This document shows positions 1-8,381 of a stretch of DNA of 64,000 nt, piece after piece; position 1 is the stretch's first letter, and each line of letters starts with the position of its first letter. Where the stretch lies: assembly GCA_041740975.1 (NCBI GenBank), contig JBGSKV010000017.1:22999-86998 (forward strand), in the 5' to 3' direction. The notes below the pieces were generated by a model. The model saw only the letters and a list, made by a program, of their open reading frames with translations, had not been told where the DNA came from and ran no database searches. This DNA comes from JBGSKV01 sp041740975 (GTDB taxonomy: Bacteria; Bdellovibrionota_B; Oligoflexia; Oligoflexales; JALZUQ01). A program made the translations under genes and the position numbers.

Positions 1-152
1 TCTTGGTCGAACTGAATGTAAAGTCCCCCATAAAGCAGCAAATGAATAGCGATTGAAAAGCTTAATGCCAAGTACATCAAACGGCCACTTTAGATTGGTC
101 TATCTAAAGCATAAGTCTAGCCATATAAGGATTCGATGAACAAATCGAGAAT

Positions 153-172
153 GCGGCGTCTAAAGACGCCGC
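153..172. repeat. Perfect hairpin after the first lipoprotein gene
   Basis: GCGGCGTC and GACGCCGC flank a TAAA loop. It lies just beyond the stop of the minus-strand gene that ends at 192, so it could end that transcript, but no T-run follows it on either strand. Intrinsic terminator is therefore only a possibility. Confidence 0.5.
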
Positions 173-191
173 AACAAACTAATTAATGCCA

Positions 192-1208
192 TCATTTCTT
201 TGTGTCGATTTTCTTACCGAGAATAGCCCAAAGATTTTCGCCGATGTTGCCAGTCATGCCGAGCTGAAACTTATATCGAGTTTCGCCCGACGGATCTGGC
301 ATAAATTGCGCGTTTGTAATCAAATCCAAGTAAAGAAAGCCGTATTCTGAAATGGGCTGGTCTGATAAAAAGTTAAGTGTCACCCTGCCATCCTTAACCG
401 AAGCTTTCGTCTCTACTTTAGGGTATTTCTGGTTGTCTGTGGCCAAAAACATCAGACTGACTTCTTCAATTTTTGCATCTTCCGGCTTGCTAGCTGAGCT
501 AGAACGATTTGGTTCAGAGTAATAAGAACTTTCCCAAGCTTTCTGAGCGATGTTTTCTAGTTTAAGTTGAAGGCTATGGTGCCACTTACCGTTCTTCTGA
601 GATTTTTGGTAAGAGATGACGATGACTTCCGGTGAAACGATCATTCTATTTCTGTCTTCTTTACCATACGCACATGGAATGGCAGTTAGCCCTTTGAAAA
701 GACTTTTAGAATGACTAGCTTGAAATCCCACCACTGGAAAAGACGCACCGAATCCGACCAAAAATGTGCCTTCGGATTTTGCCTTGATGGCGACTTCCAT
801 ATCTTGGATGACACCCATGATTGGCTTTTGAAAATCGTACAAGCCGGATGGCCTCCCACCACTAATGAAGTCAGGATATGCAAGCGCCTTTCCTTCGCGT
901 TCTTTCAACATAAAATCTTTAAAGCTTGCAATATATTTCAAAGCGATATCAGCATTCACGGCCACTATATCTTGGCTGATAGATTCCAAAATTCTTTTTC
1001 TAGCTACCCATTCTTTGCGGCCCTCAGGGTCGTCGTAGTCTCTAAAAGGAACTTGTTTCGCAGCTGCAAAATCTTCCAATGCTTTTTCGATATTTTGCAC
1101 CGGGTTAGCGGCTACTGATACGACCTTAGCGTCGCTTCCCGTGGTGGTTTTACAACCCAACGTTAAAAAGCCAACAGACATACAAAGAATGAAATATTTA
1201 GTCATCAT
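192..1208 (-). CDS. Putative outer-membrane lipoprotein, unknown function
   Basis: 338 residues. The N-terminus is a lipoprotein signal peptide: Lys at position 4, a hydrophobic core, then a lipobox LTLGC with Cys at about residue 19, so the mature protein should be lipidated and start CKTTTG. The rest is soluble and mixed alpha/beta; a central glycine-rich stretch around residues 145-165 (FLVGFGASFPVVGF) could form a beta structure. I recognise no family. The start is supported by GGGAAG six bases before the ATG at 1206-1208; a second ATG follows directly. It is convergent with nothing and its upstream neighbour is another orphan exported protein on the same strand. Localisation is well supported, function is not. 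Confidence 0.75.
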   Translation of the reverse strand: MMTKYFILCMSVGFLTLGCKTTTGSDAKVVSVAANPVQNIEKALEDFAAAKQVPFRDYDDPEGRKEWVARKRILESISQDIVAVNADIALKYIASFKDFMLKEREGKALAYPDFISGGRPSGLYDFQKPIMGVIQDMEVAIKAKSEGTFLVGFGASFPVVGFQASHSKSLFKGLTAIPCAYGKEDRNRMIVSPEVIVISYQKSQKNGKWHHSLQLKLENIAQKAWESSYYSEPNRSSSASKPEDAKIEEVSLMFLATDNQKYPKVETKASVKDGRVTLNFLSDQPISEYGFLYLDLITNAQFMPDPSGETRYKFQLGMTGNIGENLWAILGKKIDTKK

Positions 1209-1329
1209 TTATCACTTCCCATATTATTCGAGCTTAGCGTTTAATATAGAACATAACAGCAAACTATGACCTATTCCACAATTGAGTGATAAAACCTTCT
1301 AGGGAGGCCAAGTTCAAATTAGAATCTGA

Positions 1330-2358
1330 TCAAAATTCAAAAGAACGAATGCGAATATCACCGTCTAAGGCCAAAATTCGGCTAGCACCTTTGACGACGA
1401 CCGTCATGACTTTTCCCTGCCGAGAACTGATGCGTACACCTGCAGGAGGAACCCAAGTTTTTGCAACCTTTTCAGAAAAGAACTCCATGGTGAAACCTCG
1501 TAATTCGAGATCAGCGCCACCATACAAAGTATTCAAAAACCTGACGTCCGTTGCAAATGTTCGGTAACGCCAACGGTCAGATGTATTGGCAAGAACATGA
1601 ACTTTTTGCGCCGAAGCAAGCGTTGATAGGCCTTCGGGATCGATTTCATCAAAACTGACTCGCTCGGCTTTAAAAAGTTCCAATGCGTCATTTTCAAAGG
1701 CCGAGTTTAAGGCGATGTAAACATAATCAGTTCGTTCAGACTTTTGAAAAAAGATCCGAACACCTTGACGCTCCATAATCTTATCGATCTCACTTTCATA
1801 GGAGCTATTTGGCTTTGGCATAAATCGGTACAATGATAATTTCATTTCGTCCCAAAGTTGATCTCGAAGTGCCGAGGAAGTCCCCGTCATGTTATGGACA
1901 ACCTGATCTATAAAATTCCTATAGAAAGCCTTCATATCAGCTTTATTATCGAGACTCATTGCCGTCAAAATCATTAATGACATCAGATCAGGCGATCCCC
2001 ATATGAGCCGTGCAGCCTGGACGTCTAATGGTGCGCTGCGCGAAAGTTCTCGTTTGCCAAAATCAGCACTCAACGCCCGAGAAAAATAATCTTGGTACCA
2101 CACCAAGGTACTTCCTGGATGGGGTTGCAGAAGCCTTTTGCCTTCCAATATATTCAAGATTTCTTCAGTTGTACCCTCAATTTTTTTTACTTCCGCTCTT
2201 TCCGCATTCCAACGTTTCACATATCTAATTTTTTCGACAAGTTCCTGAACAGATTTTTCAGTTCCACTAAAAACATGCAGACAACTCTCTGCGACAGCAT
2301 CAGAAGATTGGAAATTAAAAAATGAAATTAAGCTGAAAATGATAAGTAACGGTCTCAT
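1330..2358 (-). CDS. Exported protein of unknown function
   Basis: The open frame extends further upstream, but the ATG at 2356-2358 gives a clean signal peptide (MRPLLIIFSLISFFNFQSSDAVAES) with likely cleavage near residue 24, and has a G-rich Shine-Dalgarno (GGGGG) a few bases before it. The mature part is about 318 residues with many charged and aromatic residues and no recognisable catalytic motif, ending in a beta-rich stretch (MTVVVKGASRILALDGDIRI). No lipobox is present, so it is likely periplasmic or secreted. It shares strand and orphan character with the lipoprotein downstream of it, but a gap of about 120 bases separates them. No family assigned. Confidence 0.7.
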   Translation of the reverse strand: MRPLLIIFSLISFFNFQSSDAVAESCLHVFSGTEKSVQELVEKIRYVKRWNAERAEVKKIEGTTEEILNILEGKRLLQPHPGSTLVWYQDYFSRALSADFGKRELSRSAPLDVQAARLIWGSPDLMSLMILTAMSLDNKADMKAFYRNFIDQVVHNMTGTSSALRDQLWDEMKLSLYRFMPKPNSSYESEIDKIMERQGVRIFFQKSERTDYVYIALNSAFENDALELFKAERVSFDEIDPEGLSTLASAQKVHVLANTSDRWRYRTFATDVRFLNTLYGGADLELRGFTMEFFSEKVAKTWVPPAGVRISSRQGKVMTVVVKGASRILALDGDIRIRSFEF

Positions 2359-2529
2359 TGAACCCCCGTTAGAAGCAAGCTTAAGTAACACATATGGACA
2401 GGTGTCGCAAACAGCATCGCCCGTCAGAAAGACCCTGAATCTCTCGAGAGTTACGGACGTTTTTCCACTGAATGCAAATATCTAATTTGCGGGAGAATAA
2501 ATATTTGGATGGTTTTTCCGGCGAAATTT

Positions 2530-2549
2530 GATCGATTTCAAAATCGATC
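2530..2549. repeat. Palindrome, possible operator
   Basis: GATCGATTT and AAATCGATC are separated by two bases, a perfect inverted repeat. It lies in the divergent gap about 220 bases before the vWA gene. Size and symmetry suit a dimeric regulator, but no adjacent regulator gene identifies one. Confidence 0.35.
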
Positions 2550-2604
2550 TCCTATTTTCATTAACGCCTGAACTTCACACCTAGGAATATAGATTCATTT
2601 TTCA

Positions 2605-2637
2605 ATGTCGAAATTATGTCGAAATTATGTCGAAAGT
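2605..2637. repeat. Three 11-base tandem repeats
   Basis: Units of ATGTCGAAATT occur at 2605, 2616 and 2627 (the third ends AAGTT). The 11-base period places each unit on about the same helical face, which fits a cooperative protein-binding array, but the copies could equally be slippage products. Confidence 0.5.
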
Positions 2638-2771
2638 TATGACTTCAGTAGATTTAACCTTTGTCAAAACACTCGTGATTCCAAATACCTATACAAAATG
2701 GGGATTGGAGTGAATATTGCACTTCTCAGAGACTGTGTACGTCTGTCTTGCCTATCCAAGGAGTATCTATT

Positions 2772-4013
2772 TTGAAAATCACCATAAAAAACGGCTGTGA
2801 CTTCCGACCAAAAGACGGTGACTTTAGCACCACTACTCTGATCGAACTAAGTCCAAGCCAATCTGCAAAACGTATCCCTTCCAATATTGTTTTTCTTATC
2901 GACAACTCAAGTTCGATGGGCGGAAGCAAGTGGAATACTGTTAAGGAGTCCGTCACGGAACTACTCGATTCGCTGTCCAACGACGACCGCGTGGCAGTGG
3001 TTTTATTCGACGCCAAAGCATCTACCCTTTTCCCCCTTGCCTCTCTGGCAGAGAACCGAGTCGCTATGAAAACGGCTCTACAGAAACTTGATAATCCTAG
3101 TGGCGTGACCAATTTGGAAGAAGGAATTAAAGAAGCTTTCAAAGTTTTCGAGGCTCGTTCTGACCAAGATAAAATCAAACGGGTTAATCACGTTATTCTT
3201 TTAACTGACGGATTTCCAACCGATCATCAAGGCTACCGAGTGAGTAATATGCAAGTATACGAAGGTCTTGTTCGCAATTCTGAATCGGTAACGCTGACCG
3301 GAATCGGAATCGGCACAGCTGATGAATACGACTCCGAATTTATCGGCCGCATTTCTGATTTGGGACGCGGTGCTTACTACCACGCGAATGACTTGACCAA
3401 GTTTAAGATGGGACTTAGAGCGGAAATTCAACGCCTTCAGTCCGCCGTTGCCGGCGATTGTGTTTTGAAGTTTCGAAATGTTAGCGCCAAAATCATGCGC
3501 ATCGCGAAGGTTGCGCCCGAAATAGTCATATACGATGTTCCAGGAAACTCTGAAGAATTTGAAATCCCTACTGGTACTCTCACTAAAGATCTAACAGCTT
3601 TTCTTGTCCAGACTCTCACAACAGGTGATGGCAGCGTTGGAACGGAGTTGAAACTTTTTGAAGTGTTCGCCGAAGCCGACGGTGAAGCGACAGAAGTAGT
3701 CGAAGCGAAGATAATGACATCCGAAAAACAAGCGGATCTACTGCAATTAGATCCTGATACCTTTAGAGCGAACCAGGCCTTGCAAGTGAATCTTAATGGC
3801 GAACAAATACGCTTAAGCCTTGCTGCAGGCAACAAAGAGAAAGCCACGCGGATTATTCAAAACACCGCTTTGATTTCTGGTCAGCTTGGCCAAAAGAATG
3901 TAACCCGCGCTTTGACGCAACTTATCATCGATATCAAGGCTGGTAAATCCGGCGCCGATGAACTCGCTACGATTAAAGATGAATCCAAAAAAACCAGATT
4001 GTTGATTAGCTAA
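2772..4013 (+). CDS. von Willebrand factor A (vWA) domain protein
   Basis: About 413 residues. The N-terminal half is a vWA domain with an intact MIDAS: DNSSSMG near residue 44, a threonine in PSGVTNLEEG, and the aspartate in LLTDGFPTD. The C-terminal half is a beta-rich then helical region like that of other bacterial vWA proteins of the TerY/YfbK kind. Start: an upstream TTG at 2748 also opens the frame, but TTG at 2772 has AAGGAG eight bases before it, so I place the start there. The stop is one base before the ATG of the Ser/Thr kinase gene, so the two are almost certainly co-translated. Inference: the metal-binding vWA domain scaffolds or is phosphorylated by the kinase. No signal peptide; cytoplasmic. 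Confidence 0.88.
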   Translation: MKITIKNGCDFRPKDGDFSTTTLIELSPSQSAKRIPSNIVFLIDNSSSMGGSKWNTVKESVTELLDSLSNDDRVAVVLFDAKASTLFPLASLAENRVAMKTALQKLDNPSGVTNLEEGIKEAFKVFEARSDQDKIKRVNHVILLTDGFPTDHQGYRVSNMQVYEGLVRNSESVTLTGIGIGTADEYDSEFIGRISDLGRGAYYHANDLTKFKMGLRAEIQRLQSAVAGDCVLKFRNVSAKIMRIAKVAPEIVIYDVPGNSEEFEIPTGTLTKDLTAFLVQTLTTGDGSVGTELKLFEVFAEADGEATEVVEAKIMTSEKQADLLQLDPDTFRANQALQVNLNGEQIRLSLAAGNKEKATRIIQNTALISGQLGQKNVTRALTQLIIDIKAGKSGADELATIKDESKKTRLLIS

Positions 4014-4014
4014 C

Positions 4015-5424
4015 ATGAGTCTATGCACAGTTTGCAGCGCTGCTTTTATTCCGGGGAATCTTTTTTGTGATTCTTGCGGTGCCGCTCAGTCGGATGGCAA
4101 AGTAGCGCGCAAATTGCGCCAAACGTCGCATACCGATATTCGGAAAGCCACCGGTGGACTTCTCAGTGTTGGTGAGCGTCTTCGGTTTCGCTTTCAGACG
4201 TACTTAGTGGAAGAAGCCATAGCGCGCAGCGGCTTTGGAGCTACATTTAGAGCGCTTGATGAACGCAACAATCGTCAAGTTCTGATCAAGCAGATGCTCA
4301 ACCAAAGTTCCATCGATCTCTTTCGCGATGAGATCATGGCCAGCTTTAAGCGAGAGGCTAAGTTTATTCGCCGCGTGCGACATCCATCGTTTCCGAAGGG
4401 ATTTCAGTATTTCGAACGAAATAAATGCATTTACCTCGTGATGGAATTTATCAACGGAAAAGACCTGACCAAGGCTCTGGCGGACTATAAAAAAGAACAT
4501 CAGCAGATCCCCGACGGCATGTTGGTTTATCTCGGAATGGAAATAGCAGAAGCCTTAGATATTATTCACAGTGAAGGTTACCTATATCGCGACTTGAAAC
4601 CAGACAACGTTATGCTTGATGGCGTTTCGGGTAAAGTGAAGCTCATAGACTTCGGTACGCTCTACCGCTACGACGATGTGAAGCCATTATTGTTTGAATC
4701 GGAAGGTTACACACCTCCCGAGTTCAAGGATTCGACCAAGAAGTTTACTGCTGCAGGCGATATCTATAGCTTAGGCGCTTTATTATATGAAGCCGCAACG
4801 GGAGAGACTCCGAAGGCTCCCGGCGCGACTTTGCAAGGCCGAGACCCTCAACTAGCCGCCATCATCAACAAGTGTCTGAAGCAGGATCCAGAGCAGCGCT
4901 ACCCGAAAGCTTATACGGTTTTTAAAGAATTTCGACGCTTGACGCGTATGGGTATGTGGCCATTCACGCACAAGAATAGAATTGCTCCGGTTGAACTTTC
5001 TGTATTACCAAAGACCCTATTCCCCTCACAATGTACATTTTGTGAATTTTGCGGCCAGTCTGATGCAACGACTGACCTTGGCTACTGCACGAAGTGTCGA
5101 GTTCCTTTGCGCGTCGGTATGCTGCAATGGAAAAACAATGACCAATTGAAAGAGTTTGTTCTTTACTCCGATGAAACGACTATGGGTAAAACAAAAGAGT
5201 GCCACATTTCCATTCCTGTCCCGAAGGATAATGAAGATGAAATTTGCCCGCTGCATTGCCGAATCTTCCGCCAAGGCGGAAATTTTTGGCTCGAAACCAT
5301 CACTAAAAAAGGCACCACAATACTTAACGATCGACGCATCATCGGTCCTATTGAGCTCTTGGACGGCGATACGGTTCGCATCGGTTCTATAGACCTGCAA
5401 TATATTTTGAAGTACGCTTGTTAG
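4015..5424 (+). CDS. Zn-ribbon / Ser-Thr protein kinase / FHA protein
   Basis: 469 residues. An N-terminal zinc ribbon (C4, C7, C18, C21) is followed by a Hanks-type kinase domain from about residue 60 to 300: Gly loop SGFGATF, ATP lysine in VLIKQM, catalytic loop YRDLKPDN (Tyr replaces the usual His of HRD, Asp retained), DFG in LIDFGT, and the substrate-lobe motif TPPEF. A second CxxC...CxxC ribbon sits near residues 340-365. The C-terminus is an FHA phosphothreonine-binding domain (G-K near 388, then the H-R core near 410, then N-D-R). All catalytic residues look intact. No transmembrane segment, unlike PknB-type receptors. It follows the vWA gene by one base, pointing to a three-gene signalling operon with the small gene after it. 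Substrate unknown. Confidence 0.92.
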   Translation: MSLCTVCSAAFIPGNLFCDSCGAAQSDGKVARKLRQTSHTDIRKATGGLLSVGERLRFRFQTYLVEEAIARSGFGATFRALDERNNRQVLIKQMLNQSSIDLFRDEIMASFKREAKFIRRVRHPSFPKGFQYFERNKCIYLVMEFINGKDLTKALADYKKEHQQIPDGMLVYLGMEIAEALDIIHSEGYLYRDLKPDNVMLDGVSGKVKLIDFGTLYRYDDVKPLLFESEGYTPPEFKDSTKKFTAAGDIYSLGALLYEAATGETPKAPGATLQGRDPQLAAIINKCLKQDPEQRYPKAYTVFKEFRRLTRMGMWPFTHKNRIAPVELSVLPKTLFPSQCTFCEFCGQSDATTDLGYCTKCRVPLRVGMLQWKNNDQLKEFVLYSDETTMGKTKECHISIPVPKDNEDEICPLHCRIFRQGGNFWLETITKKGTTILNDRRIIGPIELLDGDTVRIGSIDLQYILKYAC

Positions 5425-5446
5425 AACAAACCTGAGGGATTTTCGC

Positions 5447-5635
5447 ATGAGCAAGAATAAGTTTGAACAAGACCACGACGTTAAATACTTTTGTAAACTT
5501 CCTTACCGTTGGAAATGGAAAGAAACTTTTAAGAATTTTTGGAACCCCAATGAATCCCGAATTTTCCCACCTAAAAAGTGCGGCATCGGCTGGGATATCA
5601 ATTTTGAAGCGCTGGCGAAGAAACTAAAGAAATAA
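5447..5635 (+). CDS. Small DUF5808-like protein
   Basis: 62 residues, with Shine-Dalgarno GAGGG nine bases before the ATG, 22 bases after the kinase gene. The body is rich in aromatic and basic residues; the segment NPNESRIFPPKKCGIGW then a short NFEALA tail resembles the DUF5808 pattern (N-x-D/E-x-R-x-F-x-P-K-x-x-G-I-G-W-x-x-N-F), which is usually seen in small membrane-associated or cytosolic proteins of unknown role. There is no transmembrane helix here. Its position makes it the likely third member of the vWA-kinase operon, perhaps a kinase substrate. Family assignment is by pattern recall only. Confidence 0.65.
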   Translation: MSKNKFEQDHDVKYFCKLPYRWKWKETFKNFWNPNESRIFPPKKCGIGWDINFEALAKKLKK

Positions 5636-5804
5636 ACTTTCTTTCGAGGGAGAGGTTGTTGCCATGAGTACTTCACGGTTCTCTCCCGATCCCCTAACTC
5701 AGCCTTTTCACCTCGAGAAACCGCTGAGAAAAAAATAACTGGACAGCTGCCCAATTTAGTAGCATAAGTACATCCTTGGACTTTTACAAAAAGGAAAAGG
5801 ACTT

Positions 5805-6503
5805 ATGATGTTTTCCCAAATTATACCGGCCCTCCTAATTTCAGCTTTATTATTAACATCTTGTGGAGACAGTGACGCAAAGAAAGATGCGCCTGCACCG
5901 ACCCCAACGGAAACCTCCGATGCCGCTGCCCCCACTACTGAACAAGAACAAGCAGCAGAAAAGGTACATGAGGCCGCTTCCACCGCTGCAAGCAATCTGC
6001 CTAATACCCCTAGCGGCTTAAAAGATACCCAAGACCTCGTCATCAAACTTATTAGCATAACCAACGGCAAATATTCCAACGCTGAAGTTTATCTCTACGG
6101 TTTAGTTGAGAATCAAGAAAATGACAGCAGTATATTTATGGGATACACCGGAAACTTTTACATTCCTGCACTACGAGAGGGCGCGAACCTCCTCGAAGTG
6201 ACGCCTAATCTAAAGTCAATCAAACTTTATGGACGTACTCTTAATAGCTTTATGAGACGAAGTGCCACCGATCAGGATAAGTTTGTCGTAAAAGTAAAGC
6301 TTTATGAAAACAAATTGTTTGATGTCTTGATTACAGATTCATTCATTGGCTGGGACAAAATTAGAGACGTTGCGTCTTCGAAGGATAAATCCAAAATATT
6401 CAGCATGAAAGATGACAGCGGCGTTAAGGTACGGTTTGAATTATCCGTTCAAGAGAGTACTCCTGTTCCAGAATTTAAATTGCCTATTGGCCCTAAGATC
6501 TAA
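5805..6503 (+). CDS. Putative lipoprotein, unknown function
   Basis: 232 residues. Lipoprotein signal peptide with lipobox LLTSC (Cys near residue 21), then a low-complexity linker rich in Ala, Pro, Thr and Glu (about residues 25-70) that would span from the membrane to a globular C-terminal domain of about 160 residues. The globular part has several beta-strand-like stretches (AEVYLYGLV, FVVKVKLY, VKVRFELSV) suggestive of a beta-sandwich. Double ATG at 5805 and 5808, preceded by AAGGAAAAGG. It is followed by a strong terminator, so it is a single-gene unit. No family recognised. Confidence 0.75.
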   Translation: MMFSQIIPALLISALLLTSCGDSDAKKDAPAPTPTETSDAAAPTTEQEQAAEKVHEAASTAASNLPNTPSGLKDTQDLVIKLISITNGKYSNAEVYLYGLVENQENDSSIFMGYTGNFYIPALREGANLLEVTPNLKSIKLYGRTLNSFMRRSATDQDKFVVKVKLYENKLFDVLITDSFIGWDKIRDVASSKDKSKIFSMKDDSGVKVRFELSVQESTPVPEFKLPIGPKI

Positions 6504-6530
6504 TCCTTCGAATATGAATCACTGGTAGTA

Positions 6531-6568
6531 AAATCCCCATATAGATTTTTCAGTATGGGGATTTTTTT
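6531..6568. terminator. Bidirectional intrinsic terminator
   Basis: An 11-bp stem (AAATCCCCATA at 6531-6541 with TATGGGGATTT at 6554-6564), a 12-base loop and a run of seven T at 6562-6568. The A-run on the left makes it usable in both directions, as expected between the convergent lipoprotein and glycosyltransferase-like genes. Confidence 0.85.
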
Positions 6569-6601
6569 GACGCCCTTTTTCGAATGCAGATGCCATATGA
6601 A

Positions 6602-8188
6602 CTATTCAGGCGTAAGGATTCTGTTTAATCGCGACTGACAAGGTCCTTTATCGCCAAATGTCTCGATGCATTTTTGTAGATGCTCCCTTGCCTCGCCAAT
6701 CCGATTGGCTTCCGCCAGGACTTTAGCAAGGTTGTCATGGTGTGTCTCGATCTCCGGACTCAGCTCCAACACTCGCCTAAAAGCGGCGATCGAATCTGCA
6801 TAATTCTTATGAATGGCATGAATCACCCCAATGTTGGTCCAGGCTGAATAGAACTCAGGTCGCGCAGCACTTAAGCCTTCAAAGTATTCAAGCGACTTCT
6901 CGAGTTCATTTCTATCAAAATAATACTTTCCCAATCGCATGTGAGCGCGGATGTTCTCTGGCGACTTTGATAGACAATCCTCCCAAAGTGTCAGCTCCGT
7001 TGCCCAGACTTTATTTCTCTGAAATGTCAGAAATGAGAGGACACAACACAAGGTCGCCAAAGCCGCTATTAAAATTTTAGGTGAAACTCGATAAAGCTCT
7101 CGTATTTTGACCACTCCGATGCCGAGGAGAATGACCAACGCGCCAGAAGCTACATACATGCGATGCTCGTACATGTAGTCTGGCAGCGGCAGAATGCTGG
7201 AGTCTGGAGCGAGACAAATGAAAAACATAAAAATGCCGAACGACACCACCGGAAGCGTTTTTCGCAGCATCCAAGCACCCGCCAATAAAAGCAAAATCAT
7301 GCTGCCAAAGACGAGCGCTTTCGGATTCAGGAGGCTTGTAATCACGTCGGGTTGGTGATCAACGTTGAGATCACTCGGCCAAACCCACAGCTTGAGATAT
7401 AAGAATATGACGTTACTTTGCGTGGCGAGGTACTGCCACCACAATGGCGTCGTGTCATCCGATAAGTCGATAGTCGATTTATTCCCCCCGACTAGGAAAA
7501 TCATCACCGGAATCAGCAGCATGCTACCAATGCCAATCCAGGTTTTAAAATTTCGCATGTTCTTGCTATAGACGGTAAGCTCCAAAGCAATCCACAGAAC
7601 CCCAACCACCGCCGCGCTTTCCTTGCATAAATTGCCGAGAAGGCCAAAACCAATCGCTAGCCATAAGAATCGCCCATTTCTTCCGGACTCCACGTATTTC
7701 ACGTATGCCCAAAGGGACGCGAGGACAAAAAGGCCAGCCATAGAGCTGAAGCGTTGAGACAGATAAGTCACTGATTGAATATTGATTGGGTGAAGGAGGT
7801 AAATGCCGACCAAAAAAATTGAGATGAGTTTTAAGAATTCAGAATCTTTCCGGGAACTCGACATTCCTACGAAATAGACCAACAAAAAATAAAGCAGCAC
7901 GCCTGTGCCGAGATGCACTAGGAAGTTAGGAAGATGCCACCAAAACAGATTTTCAAACTGCAAATTAGCCTTTTGAATTGAAAAAGTAGTCAGGGCAAGT
8001 GAGCGAAACGTGTACTCAGACAAATGCTTAAGCACTGTCGAAAGCCCTTCGAATGGCGAGTTCAAGCCTATGGCATAGCCGAAGTCGTCAAAATGAAAAG
8101 GCACTGAAAAGGAGTTAGAATACGCCAGGCAAGTTAAAATAAAGATTATAAATACCGACAGAGGCTGTTTGAGTTTTTGAAGTTTCAT
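6602..8188 (-). CDS. TMTC-like membrane protein with TPR repeats (candidate GT-C glycosyltransferase)
   Basis: 528 residues. The first ~390 residues hold about 10 hydrophobic segments; the last ~130 contain TPR units (around FDRNELEKSLEYF, NIGVIHAIHKNYADSIAAFRRVLEL and LAKVLAEANRIGEAREHLQ). An acidic motif HFDDF sits in the first periplasmic loop near residue 33-36, where GT-C enzymes (PMT/TMTC family) keep their catalytic Asp pair. Architecture therefore resembles TMTC-type O-mannosyltransferase-like proteins common in bacteria as multi-TM plus TPR. Known for the family: sugar transfer from a lipid-linked donor. Substrate is unknown here, and no sugar genes flank it. ATG start; no clear Shine-Dalgarno. 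Confidence 0.75.
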   Translation of the reverse strand: MKLQKLKQPLSVFIIFILTCLAYSNSFSVPFHFDDFGYAIGLNSPFEGLSTVLKHLSEYTFRSLALTTFSIQKANLQFENLFWWHLPNFLVHLGTGVLLYFLLVYFVGMSSSRKDSEFLKLISIFLVGIYLLHPINIQSVTYLSQRFSSMAGLFVLASLWAYVKYVESGRNGRFLWLAIGFGLLGNLCKESAAVVGVLWIALELTVYSKNMRNFKTWIGIGSMLLIPVMIFLVGGNKSTIDLSDDTTPLWWQYLATQSNVIFLYLKLWVWPSDLNVDHQPDVITSLLNPKALVFGSMILLLLAGAWMLRKTLPVVSFGIFMFFICLAPDSSILPLPDYMYEHRMYVASGALVILLGIGVVKIRELYRVSPKILIAALATLCCVLSFLTFQRNKVWATELTLWEDCLSKSPENIRAHMRLGKYYFDRNELEKSLEYFEGLSAARPEFYSAWTNIGVIHAIHKNYADSIAAFRRVLELSPEIETHHDNLAKVLAEANRIGEAREHLQKCIETFGDKGPCQSRLNRILTPE

Positions 8189-8381
8189 TCAATGTTAGGC
8201 CGGCAGTTTGATCGATTTAGGAAAATTGTATAACACAAGTTGTCGCGTTGGCAAGGATTTGCTCCTGCAACAGAATCATTGAAGTTCAGGAAATCAATGT
8301 TGGCGACGTTAATAAAAAGGTACTCGATCAGTTCAGCTTCTGTATAATGAAAGCCTCAACATTCGAATCGAAATAAATGAC

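Larger units (their letters stand above)
2359..2771. other. Intergenic region upstream of the vWA-kinase operon
   Basis: This 413-base gap separates two divergent units and holds no convincing ORF. It contains an 18-base-arm palindrome around 2530-2549 and three 11-base tandem units at 2605-2637, listed separately. The Shine-Dalgarno of the downstream gene (AAGGAG, 2758-2763) lies at its right end. No confident sigma70 promoter could be picked by eye. Confidence 0.6.

Noticed and set aside
711..1118. A 135-codon plus-strand ORF inside the first lipoprotein gene
   Set aside because: It is antisense to a gene with a good signal peptide and Shine-Dalgarno, and its own sequence has no known pattern.
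5640..5700. Possible terminator after the DUF5808-like gene (GGGAGAGG with CTCTCCC)
   Set aside because: The arms are short, the loop is about 30 bases and no T-run follows.
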